Positions 26,501 through 33,927 of a DNA stretch of 63,261 bases are shown here, piece by piece (position 1 is the stretch's first letter; each line of letters begins with the position of its first letter). The translations under genes and the position numbers were made by a program. The stretch is from Varibaculum cambriense (GTDB lineage Bacteria; Actinomycetota; Actinomycetes; Actinomycetales; Actinomycetaceae), in contig NZ_PKHX01000007.1 of NCBI RefSeq assembly GCF_002848005.1, positions 55,748 to 119,008 on the forward strand, in the 5' to 3' direction. The notes beneath the pieces were generated by a model that worked only from the letters and a program-made list of their open reading frames with translations, had not been told where the DNA came from and did not search any database.

Positions 26501-26962
26501 AGTGAGGCGCTGACCGCCGCGCGTGGCGTGGATTCCCACCGATGCCAGGGTTTCCGGTTTATCCCAATCCAGGGCTTTCGGACCGGCAATCCCCAAGGTA
26601 GTGGAGTTCTCGAACGCCTGAATAAGTTCACCCAGACAAGCCGGGTCGGGGGCAGAGTCATCGTGCAGTAGCCACAGATAGTCCACGGCCTCTAGATTGC
26701 TAGCCCGGGCAGCGTTGACTGCTTGCCCCAAGTTTTGGGCTTTTACCTGGGAATAATGCAAAGGCGCATAGGGGCGCAGCTGAGCGGGAGTGAGGGAGCT
26801 ATCTGCAGCAGTATCTACGACCACCAGGGAAGTTATTGGGTGACGACTAGCGCGCAGCGCGTTTAAAGTCTGTTTCAGGTAGGGAGTGAGTCCCTGCGTG
26901 GCTATAAAAACTTGGACGCTGGGATGGTGGTAGGAAGCGGAAGTTTCCGAGGCGGAAGCCAC
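23525..26962 (-). CDS. Giant GT2 glycosyltransferase-polytopic membrane fusion
   Basis: At 1145 residues this has three parts. Residues 10-235 are a GT-A glycosyltransferase domain, with LVVVDTAADSS, the metal/sugar site LLHDDSAPD (101-103) and GLELGRRARLAGYRVCLVP before a conserved His. Residues 240-390 are a highly charged, Glu/Lys/Pro-rich linker of low complexity. The rest has about a dozen hydrophobic segments and ends in an extracytoplasmic domain plus a last TM and basic tail. The GTG start at 26962 is four bases after the whiB stop. Donor and acceptor sugars are unknown; an envelope polysaccharide role is likely. Confidence 0.85.
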   Translation of the reverse strand: MASASETSASYHHPSVQVFIATQGLTPYLKQTLNALRASRHPITSLVVVDTAADSSLTPAQLRPYAPLHYSQVKAQNLGQAVNAARASNLEAVDYLWLLHDDSAPDPACLGELIQAFENSTTLGIAGPKALDWDKPETLASVGIHATRGGQRLTLFDPGEVDQGQYDGISDVLAVGTAGLLIKAQLWDRLRGTSPLLGLFTEGLELGRRARLAGYRVCLVPAARIYHAQAGLYGLREYLEDQTSAGQGTDKKNENTEGKKSEKSPEVGKPVARPAEQLPDRKENPLAEGTSSSPKVESQVDKQKEQSPEEEETAAGDNMRLETEEERQPEDPDAPVPHQPVYVYDPVPVTPLAAKAPREKEKSGAARRADSYIYRALTISSLLLPLWLLLLPLKSLLVALYWVVRSEGERAAVEINAASRVWGSLGKILAARRIQRRQSQVSRRELARLEVPAGRVRENRRLIRRVDRESGQDVLKLGMVAKSQLDNITWHAQIIAWLLALFFLFISFFGMRDFLGGMHGGFWSVLPGSWHDFWILATNSWRTFSTGVSGLPDPIAYPLLAITAPFAIFGIAPTTVLRWLLILSPLGAGMGAWLATAAFTRVNAVRALIALSWGGALPFLVSVQAGNISAVLSYIFLPLAVWGIVSFFDLRRPYLLAGVMGTETYLPNYSRSTAAGVGALCLVVVSAAAPWLWLVALVFVLVCALSITVKKHLPWRQACSYLGGGLAILVPALVTLIPSFVWALRTQSLRAYLFLTPSATTPLTMRSQLQLWGQTLAGVPLYLGVAALAGVLLAAAGALFTGRELLATRIAWLFTLVSALIGAFAVTQTVAPGQSPWLLSAFSVVLMGLLGATSLGWSAVRPPKRLRYLLGSLVTVALLLPLATTATWTVPAANIPLQAGSDRAPVAFSILSSSEKRTRMLLIDREGDRYQVAMRRDAGPGLLATNWQIRAKSTGKISAPESGVLVALIAGNDRQAATKCADLAVEQLLLTKQAAGDGLGAKLSASSYFHPVSSNDDYSVWRLDTSKFTPARSAARVLISAGKRQETVPSGVLSAEKPLAASAKERQLLLAESVSPAWKAQIADRDLQSRSQGERQSFTIPAGVSGNLQVYFATPGRYLVIAGFLLVYLSAAAACLPLGNRRKHK

Positions 26963-26966
26963 TGCG

Positions 26967-27260
26967 CTAACCTACATTGCGCCGCAGTCTGCGCCGTTCC
27001 CGCTCTGAAAGACCGCCCCAGATCCCGAAGCGTTCATCGTTTTCTAAGGCATAACTGAGGCATTCATCGCGAACTTCACAAAGCTCACAAACCGCTTTTG
27101 CTTCCCGAGTAGAACCACCTTTTTCAGGGAAAAACGCCTCGGGGTCGGTTTGGGCGCATAATGCTTGTTCTTGCCAGGAGAGGGGGCCTTGGTCATCCTG
27201 CCCAATTTGCCAGGATTGCGGATTAGACGAGATGGGTCCCTCGCCAAATATGTTCCACAT
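26967..27260 (-). CDS. WhiB-family iron-sulfur regulator
   Basis: The 97-residue protein has the four cluster cysteines Cys35, Cys58, Cys61 and Cys67 (pattern C...CxxCxxxxxC), the GIWGG turn, and a basic C-terminal tail RERRRLRRNVG for DNA or sigma-factor contact. AGGAG precedes the ATG. Its place directly before the GT2 and DUF5719 genes is that of whiB2/whmD, which is needed for septation in Mycobacterium and Streptomyces. The exact paralog is inferred from context only. Confidence 0.93.
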   Translation of the reverse strand: MWNIFGEGPISSNPQSWQIGQDDQGPLSWQEQALCAQTDPEAFFPEKGGSTREAKAVCELCEVRDECLSYALENDERFGIWGGLSERERRRLRRNVG

Positions 27261-27390
27261 ATTATTCTCCTCGCAAAAATAGGTTTCTATAAGAGTATAA
27301 ACTACAAGCGTGTCATTCGGGGAAGTCAGCTAAAAAAATGGTATAGATTTTTTATGGTTTCTGCGCCGATTAGGGGGCAGTAAAGTCTTT

Positions 27391-28167
27391 CTACCTGCGG
27401 TTTAATTCAATAATTTTAGTAATATGCTCTAGAGAAGAAATTTTCTCGATTTCCCCACAATTTGGCTCTAGGACTACCGCTGCGCCTTGATAACGCCAAA
27501 TCTGTCCGCTAACTAGCGCCAGGTAATGCGGGGTTGAATCGGCAGTTACTTTGATTAGGATTCGGTTCCCCGGACAGTTTTGTTCACACCAGCGGGGGAA
27601 ATCCGAAATTACTTGTCCTTCCGCGCATATTTCAAAAGAGGTATCGCCTACCCGGCTAGCTTGATCAGGTAAGGGGAAAAGCAGTTGGTCCGCTTGGGAA
27701 AGCACTTCCCGGTTACCGTCGAGGAATCCGGCAGGTAAAGCCTCCGGGTAGCGCCAAGCGAGCGGAGATGGACTGACCAGATAGGTTTCGATTCCGCTAT
27801 CCACAAAGCCGGAGCCGGCAACCGGGTCGCTGAGCGCACAGGCTACTAGATCGGGATCCGCAACTAGCTCTGCCATCTCTTGGCTGTCAGGGGCAGAATC
27901 TGCCAGGCTCTTCACCGTCAGCCCCAGCCCCCATCCTGCGATTCGCCAGAGCAAATCGCGCCAGGAAAGTCCCCGTCCCAGGGCTAAGACCCCGCCGGGT
28001 TCGGCTGCTAGGTCACCGGCCAAAAGATTTTGGGTCTTAGTTACCCAGTTATTTATTACCTGCCCCGATAGCTCTATACGATCCTCGCCGTACCAGGTAA
28101 GACGCGGAGAAGAAATCCCGGCAAGGGCACTTACCCAGTGGTTATCCCAGCAATATTCAGCTTCCAT
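27391..28167 (-). CDS. TIGR03089-type protein
   Basis: The 258-residue cytoplasmic protein resembles a small actinobacterial family distantly related to acyl-CoA synthetases. Typical are PRLTWYGEDRIELSGQVINN followed by WVTKTQNLLAGDL, and a Pro-rich SPSPLAWRYPEALPAGFLD further on. It is too short to be a full adenylating enzyme and shows no ATP-binding P-loop like the one in those enzymes. Its ATG overlaps the manA stop by one base (TAATG). Function is unknown; coupling to manA hints at envelope sugar or lipid metabolism. Confidence 0.72.
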   Translation of the reverse strand: MEAEYCWDNHWVSALAGISSPRLTWYGEDRIELSGQVINNWVTKTQNLLAGDLAAEPGGVLALGRGLSWRDLLWRIAGWGLGLTVKSLADSAPDSQEMAELVADPDLVACALSDPVAGSGFVDSGIETYLVSPSPLAWRYPEALPAGFLDGNREVLSQADQLLFPLPDQASRVGDTSFEICAEGQVISDFPRWCEQNCPGNRILIKVTADSTPHYLALVSGQIWRYQGAAVVLEPNCGEIEKISSLEHITKIIELNRR

Positions 28168-29351
28168 TACGGCACTCCCGCCTGCACTAGTTTTCCGTTT
28201 CCCCGTACGCGGATCGTTCCCTCAGCTGCGGAAACAAAAATGGCCTGACCAGTACTGATAGTTTCTACTTCCCCGCCCACTCCGATTTCCAGATCGCCGG
28301 AGACCCCTAATAATATTCGCGGACCGAAACCGGGAATGGGAATCCATTCCCCGCCGGTTATCTCGGAAACGGAAAGTTCGAAATCATCCACTGGCGCATA
28401 GTAGATTCCGGTGCCACGCCCGTTCATTTCGGGAGCAATTCGCACCGGGGGCGCGCCATGAAAATCCATACAGCGCAGGGCTTCGCCAGCATCAATATGT
28501 TTGGGAGTCAGCCCCGCACGCAACACGTTATCGGAAGAGGACATGACTTCAATCCCCAGACCAGAAACATAGGCATGCACCGCCCCGGTAGGGATAAATA
28601 ACGCCTCGCCCGCACGTAAAGTAACCGGGTTAAGCAGCAAAGATAATACCGCTCCGGGATCGGACGGATAGGTGCGCGCGAGGGCGACTGCTTGACGATC
28701 AACCCGGAGCGAGGGCGAGGTACCGCGATCTAGGCGGTCTTGACAAGCGGTTATAACCGCTTCTATTTGAACCCGGCGTTCTTCATCTAAGGGTGCGAGC
28801 AGCTTACGCGCCACTGCCCGTAAACCGCGATATCCGGGATGGGCTCGTAAAATTTCTAGCATTTCCCGCGCTAGCGGGGCATTCAGATTGTCTAACACCT
28901 CGATCGCCCGACGCGGCGCGCGAAAACCGGCGAACGCCTCGAAGGGGGTAAGCGCGAAAATCATCTCTGGTTTATGATTACGATCCCGATAGTTTCGCCG
29001 GGGACTATTCCGGGGAATCCCAGCTTCTTCTTCCGCTTGAAAACCCGCCTCTGCTAATTCCTTACCCGGATGTACCTGCAATGATAGCGGCTGTTCGGGA
29101 GCGATCACTTTTAGTAAGAACGGCAGCGCTCCGTCAAAGCGCGCCGCAACGTCCGCCCCTAAAATCCCGGCTGGATCTGCGGAAATCACTTCCGAAAGGG
29201 GACGTCCTCCAGCCAGAGTCTGTGCCCCATTATGGGCGCCAAACCACAGCTCGGCCACCCGCTGGCCCCCAAAATCAATCCCAGTAAAGTCACTGATAGC
29301 GCGGGGAGATCCCCAAGCGTAATCTTTGACCGCCCCGGAAAGCCTCAGCAC
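28167..29351 (-). CDS. manA: Mannose-6-phosphate isomerase, class I
   Basis: ManA interconverts fructose-6-phosphate and mannose-6-phosphate, feeding GDP-mannose for glycans and for Pmt. The 394-residue cupin enzyme has KDYAWGSPRAIS at the start, ELWFGAHNGAQT, the zinc-site segment PLSLQVHPGKELAEAGF, NHKPEMIFALTPFEAFAGF, and AGEALFIPTGAVHAYVSG. GTG at 29351 with AGGAAAGG behind it is the start. It is coupled to the TIGR03089 gene and lies 19 bases after the MetE-type gene. Confidence 0.94.
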   Translation of the reverse strand: MLRLSGAVKDYAWGSPRAISDFTGIDFGGQRVAELWFGAHNGAQTLAGGRPLSEVISADPAGILGADVAARFDGALPFLLKVIAPEQPLSLQVHPGKELAEAGFQAEEEAGIPRNSPRRNYRDRNHKPEMIFALTPFEAFAGFRAPRRAIEVLDNLNAPLAREMLEILRAHPGYRGLRAVARKLLAPLDEERRVQIEAVITACQDRLDRGTSPSLRVDRQAVALARTYPSDPGAVLSLLLNPVTLRAGEALFIPTGAVHAYVSGLGIEVMSSSDNVLRAGLTPKHIDAGEALRCMDFHGAPPVRIAPEMNGRGTGIYYAPVDDFELSVSEITGGEWIPIPGFGPRILLGVSGDLEIGVGGEVETISTGQAIFVSAAEGTIRVRGNGKLVQAGVP

Positions 29352-29370
29352 TTTGCGAACCTTTCCTGCC

Positions 29371-30558
29371 CTAAACCAGGCGTGCCCCGTCCACCAGGGA
29401 CTGCAGTTTCGCCCAGGCGATTGAAGAATGCAGGCGCCCGCCCAAGCCGCAGTCGGTAGAGGCGATTACCCGCTCGGGGCCAACTGCCGCCACGAAGCGC
29501 GACAACCGGTCAGCGACCAATTGGGGATGTTCCACAATGTTCGTGGAGTGGCACACCACGCCTGGGATTAGCACTTTGTCCGCCGGCAACTGGTATTCGT
29601 GCCAGATGCGCCATTCGTGGGCATGGCGCGGAGAGGAGGCTTCAAAAGTGTAGCCTTTGGCATCTACCCGCAGCACGTCCTCGACAATATCGGCGAAGGG
29701 AATATCGGTGGTGTGCGGGCCGTGCCAGGAACCCCAACATACATGGAACCGAGTAAGTTCAGTGGGAATATCTTTTAACGCCCAGTTCAAAGCCTCGATA
29801 CGCACCCCGATGAACTTTTTGTAGTCCTCTAAGGAGGGTTCCGGGTTGATTTGATCCCAAGATTCTGCGATGGAAGGATCGTCAATCTGCACCGTGAGCC
29901 CGGCATCGGTGATGATTTTGTATTCTTGACGCATCGCATCCGCGCATGCCCACACCACTTCCTCATCGGTGCGGTAATAACGGTTTTCTACCCGCGCACA
30001 AGATCCGGGCGACAGGGCAGCAATAAAACCAGAAGAGGCATCTAAACCATTAGCCTGCAACCCCTTGAGCAGCAGATTTACATCTCGGCGGGCAGCGTCA
30101 GCCCCAATATAACTTAGCGGGCCCGTAATCACCGGGTTGCCGACGGAGTTACGGTTGCCGAGCACTCCGGAATCCGGATCCTCATAAGCTTCCCGGAACA
30201 GGTTGCGGTCACGCCGATCAGTGAAGGTGGTGAGCCGAATATTGCCGGGTTCAGAGCGAATAACCTCGGTTTTCGCCCAGCGATCCTCATCGGTTTGGGT
30301 AAGTCCCCCCAGGCGAGAGAAAGAATAGTTCCACCAGGCGCCATAGTCGACTGCCCCCGAGGTGATATGGCCGTACTCGCCCTCATTAACGATATCGATC
30401 CCGATTTGGCGTTGCTTGGCCACCACTTCCGCGGAGGCGCGTTCGATCACTTCTTCGAACTCCTGGGGGCTGATTTTCCCGGCAGATAGCAGGTTATTGG
30501 CTTCTAGCAGCTGTGGAGTTCGCGGTAGGGAACCGACATGGGTAGTTTTTACGGGCAT
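29371..30558 (-). CDS. MetE C-terminal-type methyltransferase (short)
   Basis: The 395-residue protein corresponds to the catalytic C-terminal half of cobalamin-independent methionine synthase, without the N-terminal half. It opens with TTHVGSLPRTPQLLEAN. Zinc-site residues appear intact: His and Cys in FHVCWGSWHGPHT, a Glu in YTFEASSPRH, and Cys in STDCGLGGRLHSS. Such short forms transfer methyl groups to homocysteine or related thiols from varied donors; the donor here is unknown. AGGAAG precedes the ATG. It follows lysS by 73 bases, which hold a weak GC hairpin (30598-30624). Confidence 0.88.
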   Translation of the reverse strand: MPVKTTHVGSLPRTPQLLEANNLLSAGKISPQEFEEVIERASAEVVAKQRQIGIDIVNEGEYGHITSGAVDYGAWWNYSFSRLGGLTQTDEDRWAKTEVIRSEPGNIRLTTFTDRRDRNLFREAYEDPDSGVLGNRNSVGNPVITGPLSYIGADAARRDVNLLLKGLQANGLDASSGFIAALSPGSCARVENRYYRTDEEVVWACADAMRQEYKIITDAGLTVQIDDPSIAESWDQINPEPSLEDYKKFIGVRIEALNWALKDIPTELTRFHVCWGSWHGPHTTDIPFADIVEDVLRVDAKGYTFEASSPRHAHEWRIWHEYQLPADKVLIPGVVCHSTNIVEHPQLVADRLSRFVAAVGPERVIASTDCGLGGRLHSSIAWAKLQSLVDGARLV

Positions 30559-30631
30559 AATTATTTTCTTCCTAATTATTGAAATAAAAGTTTTAGAGGG
30601 CGCAGACGGATTTGCGGCGCGCCCGGATTAT

Positions 30632-32173
30632 TTAAATCCGCTTTACCAGCGGGAACGTAATGGTTTCCCGGATTCCGAGGCCGGTAATCGCCATTAACAG
30701 GCGGTCAAGCCCCATCCCCATGCCTCCGGCTGGCGGCATCCCCGCTTCGATTGCCTGCAAGAACTCTTCATCAACTTGCATAGCTTCCGGGTCGCCATTG
30801 GCGGCATCTAGGGATTGCGCTTCAAAACGTTCGCGCTGAATCACCGGGTCATTCAGTTCCGAGTAACCGGTGGCCAGCTCGAATCCGCGTACATACAGAT
30901 CCCACTTTTGTACCTGACCGGGTTTCTCCGGATGCGATTTCACTAGCGGAGAGGTATCTTCGGGGAAGTCCGCTACGAAAGTGGGAGCATAAAGGTCGTC
31001 CCCTACTTCCGCTTCCCACAGCAGTTCCACGAGTTTGCCAGGAGAATAGAATTTTTCGACTTCAATCTCCCGCGCCTCGGCCAGTTTTACCAGTTCTTCC
31101 CGCGGGGTGCGCGGAGAGATGTCTTGTCCTAATGCCGCCGACAGGGAACCATAGAGGTCAATCCACTCCCACTCTCCGCCTAGGTCATAGGATTCCCCGT
31201 TCGGTAAGGTGGCGACGGTGGTTCCCAGAGCGGCCTGCGCCGCGTTTTGCACCAACTGGCGAGTAAGCTCGGCGATCTGGCGATAATTCCCGTAGGCCTG
31301 GTAGGCCTCTAGCATGGTGAACTCGGGGGAATGGGAGGAATCTGCGCCCTCGTTACGGAAATTCCGGTTGATTTCGAAAACCCGGTCGATCCCGCCCACC
31401 AGGCAGCGCTTCAAGAACAGTTCTGGAGCGATCCGCAGATACAGGTCAGTGTCATAGGCGTTCATATGGGTAACGAAGGGGCGCGCGGCTGCCCCGCCGT
31501 GCAGGGTTTGCAACATCGGGGTTTCCACCTCGATAAAGTCTTCCCCACTCAGGGTGGCGCGCAAAGAAGCCACCACTTGCGCGCGGGTGCGCACCATTTC
31601 TCGAGCAGCTTCCCGGGTGATCATATCGACTTCCCGGTGACGTACTCGCTGGTCTTCGGAGAGGGAAACTTCCTGCCCGTCCTCGGTTTTGAAAGTTTTT
31701 GGCAGGGGGCGTAAAGATTTTGCCGTAAGCTGCCAGGCGGGCTGTCCTTCTGCGCCCGGCTGCGCCATTACCGAAAGTTCTCCGCGTTTGGAGGCGATTA
31801 CCCGCCCGTAAACAAACAGGTGATCTCCCAGATCCACATCGGCTTTGTAATCGCTTAGGGATTCTTTGCCCACTTGGGCGGCAGAAAGCATTGCCTGCAG
31901 GCGGGTGCCATCGCCTTGCTGCAAAGTTACGAAGCAGAGTTTGCCGGTATTGCGGGAAAACACTACCCGGCCGGCGACCCCTACGAAGTCATCGGTTTCT
32001 TCCCCAGCTGCCAGGTTCGGGTATTTTTCCCGCACTTGACTGAGGGTATGGGTGATGGGAACCGCAATGGGATAGGGGTTGCGACCATCGTCAATTAGAC
32101 GCTGACGTTTCTCAGCGCGAATACGAATCTGTTCAGGCACACTTTGGTTATTAGCTTCACTCACGCCCTCCAT
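30632..32173 (-). CDS. lysS: Lysyl-tRNA synthetase, class II
   Basis: LysS charges tRNA-Lys. The 513-residue protein has an OB-fold anticodon domain (FVGVAGRVVFSRNTGKLCFV) and class II motifs: TPMLQTLHGGAAARPF, RVFEINRNFRNEGADSSHSP (motif 2), and PAGGMGMGLDRLLMAITG (motif 3). The ATG at 32173 has only a weak GGA upstream. An in-frame GTG at 32164 would also leave the domains complete. It follows the PanC-like gene by 49 bases, a neighbour order seen in other actinobacteria where pantothenate genes precede lysS. Confidence 0.96.
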   Translation of the reverse strand: MEGVSEANNQSVPEQIRIRAEKRQRLIDDGRNPYPIAVPITHTLSQVREKYPNLAAGEETDDFVGVAGRVVFSRNTGKLCFVTLQQGDGTRLQAMLSAAQVGKESLSDYKADVDLGDHLFVYGRVIASKRGELSVMAQPGAEGQPAWQLTAKSLRPLPKTFKTEDGQEVSLSEDQRVRHREVDMITREAAREMVRTRAQVVASLRATLSGEDFIEVETPMLQTLHGGAAARPFVTHMNAYDTDLYLRIAPELFLKRCLVGGIDRVFEINRNFRNEGADSSHSPEFTMLEAYQAYGNYRQIAELTRQLVQNAAQAALGTTVATLPNGESYDLGGEWEWIDLYGSLSAALGQDISPRTPREELVKLAEAREIEVEKFYSPGKLVELLWEAEVGDDLYAPTFVADFPEDTSPLVKSHPEKPGQVQKWDLYVRGFELATGYSELNDPVIQRERFEAQSLDAANGDPEAMQVDEEFLQAIEAGMPPAGGMGMGLDRLLMAITGLGIRETITFPLVKRI

Positions 32174-32222
32174 GTTATCCGTGAGGAGCGAAACCGTTCA
32201 ATCTTGACAGATTCGCTTTGAT

Positions 32223-33074
32223 TTAAGGGCGGGAAAGCACCACTAGCTGGTTATCGCTCAAACGAACCTCACCCAGCTTCACCGCCGCTATCAGGCAAGC
32301 GGTACTAGGGGCAGCGGCCTGCCAGGACTCAAAGGAAATCGGATCCACCAAATCTAGGTACTCGATTTCGGCCTCACTATTATTGAGGGCTTCCCGGGTT
32401 GCCGCGAGGACTGCCTCCCCTGATCCCGAGGACGCCGCCTCCCGCACCCCCGCAAACAGAGCTTTCGCGAAGCAGGTAGCGTCCTCGCGCTGGGTAGCAG
32501 ACAGCGCCAAAGTAGTCTGCGAAACGGTAAGCCCATCCAAATCCCGAAAAGTGGGAACCACCTCTACCGAAACCGGTATATCTAAATCCCGCACCACCAG
32601 GCGCACCGCTGCTAATAACTGGGCATCGCACTGTCCGATAAATACTTTGTGAGGACGGACGATTCCCAGCATCTTCACCAATTGGGTCAGGCGATTCTGT
32701 GCCTGCTCAGGGTGATGGGCACCTTCATATTTACGGATGATCTGCCCGGGGTCTAAAACCGTTAGTGCCGCCCCGAAAGGATAAAAAGCTTCGGTTGAGG
32801 GCGCGAAAATAACGTCCACCCCGCTGCTCGCCGCTAACTGCAAATCAGCAGTGCTAATCATATCGGAAGTAGTCTCAAAGGCCGGTCCTACCGGATCGGT
32901 ATAAACCGAAGCCACCAGGGTATCCACCCGCCCGCTAGCCTCTGTAAAAGCTGCCTGATGCCCGGGGTGCCAGTTGCCGCGGGTGACCATCAGCCCCACG
33001 GTTCCGGCATTTTTTTCTACCCGCGCCAAGGTCTGGCGGTCATGTACTACCAGCGGTTCTTTCGCTTTATTCAC
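32223..33074 (-). CDS. PanC-like protein with degenerate active site
   Basis: The 283-residue protein has the overall pattern of pantoate-beta-alanine ligase (pantothenate synthetase). GVDVIFAPSTEAFYPFGA and VVPTFRDLDGLTVS match the family well, and the nucleotide-binding HPGH (36-39) is kept. Other key sites are changed: TMGALH-type residues read TRGNWH, the NPLQF pantoate site reads DPVGPAF, FGEKD reads FIGQCD, and the SSRN segment reads VSQTT. Catalysis of the normal reaction is doubtful. It may be a relic or have a new role. It precedes lysS on the same strand. Confidence 0.75.
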   Translation of the reverse strand: MNKAKEPLVVHDRQTLARVEKNAGTVGLMVTRGNWHPGHQAAFTEASGRVDTLVASVYTDPVGPAFETTSDMISTADLQLAASSGVDVIFAPSTEAFYPFGAALTVLDPGQIIRKYEGAHHPEQAQNRLTQLVKMLGIVRPHKVFIGQCDAQLLAAVRLVVRDLDIPVSVEVVPTFRDLDGLTVSQTTLALSATQREDATCFAKALFAGVREAASSGSGEAVLAATREALNNSEAEIEYLDLVDPISFESWQAAAPSTACLIAAVKLGEVRLSDNQLVVLSRP

Positions 33075-33222
33075 GCTATTTCCCTCAGGTTATCTTTTTG
33101 TTGCTGGCTCGATTCTACCTGTCGAGAGCCAAGATTAACACCTGCGGACGCTAAGCTTTCCCCCACCTAGCTGCCAGAGTTTATTCAGCTATTATCCAGT
33201 TTTCTCGGTAATATTTTATTAC

Positions 33223-33927
33223 ATGACTGCTAATGACACTGCCCGCCTGCTGGTGGTAGATGATGAACCGAACATTCGCGACCTCCTGGCCTCTTCCTTG
33301 CGTTATACCGGGTTTGAAGTTTTCACTGCCGCTGACGGTTCCGAAGCGATAAAGCAGGCGGAATCCACCGATCCGGATTTGATCGTATTAGACGTAATGT
33401 TGCCCGACGTGGACGGCTTCACCGTCACCCGCCGCCTGCGCGAAAATGGCTTCACCACCCCCATTCTTTTTCTAACCGCAAAAGACGATATGAGTGATAA
33501 AGTCCAGGGTCTCACCGTGGGCGGGGACGATTATGTAACTAAGCCTTTCGGCCTCGAAGAAGTGGTGGCGCGGATTAACGCTATCTTGCGACGTACCCGG
33601 GGATTAGCGGGCGAAGATGCGGTTATCCGGGTGGCCGATATCGCTTTAGACGAGGACGCTCATGAAGTACGGCGCGCCGGGCAAGTAATAGACCTCTCTC
33701 CCACCGAGTTCAAATTGCTGCGCTACCTAATGATTAACGAAGGACGGGTAGTTTCGAAAGCCCAAATCCTTGACCACGTTTGGGAATATGACTGGAATGG
33801 CGAAGCTGCGATTGTGGAATCCTATATTTCCTATCTGCGTCGCAAACTGGATGTTCCGGGATCATGCGGGGACATTATCACCACCCGCCGGGGTATCGGC
33901 TATATGATTCGCACCGGAAAGCACTAA
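33223..33927 (+). CDS. OmpR-family response regulator
   Basis: The 234-residue protein has a receiver domain (LLVVDDEPNIRDLL, Asp57 in IVLDVMLPDVDGF, and TKPFGLEEVVARI) and a C-terminal winged helix with EFKLLRYLMINEGRVVSKAQIL and VESYISYLRRKLD. It pairs with the histidine kinase that starts on its last stop-codon base. The pair resembles TcrXY/TrcRS-type systems of actinobacteria; no target is visible. It is divergent from the PanC-like gene. Confidence 0.94.
   Translation: MTANDTARLLVVDDEPNIRDLLASSLRYTGFEVFTAADGSEAIKQAESTDPDLIVLDVMLPDVDGFTVTRRLRENGFTTPILFLTAKDDMSDKVQGLTVGGDDYVTKPFGLEEVVARINAILRRTRGLAGEDAVIRVADIALDEDAHEVRRAGQVIDLSPTEFKLLRYLMINEGRVVSKAQILDHVWEYDWNGEAAIVESYISYLRRKLDVPGSCGDIITTRRGIGYMIRTGKH

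Noticed and set aside
30598..30624. GGGCGC...GCGCCC hairpin after lysS as a terminator
   Set aside because: The stem is six pairs with a 15-base loop and the T-run is distant, and the next gene on this strand follows closely. Too weak to list.
32174..33222. T-box or other riboswitch before lysS, or SAM/cobalamin switch before the MetE-type gene
   Set aside because: The gaps (49 and 73 bases) are too short and no conserved T-box or riboswitch core is seen.
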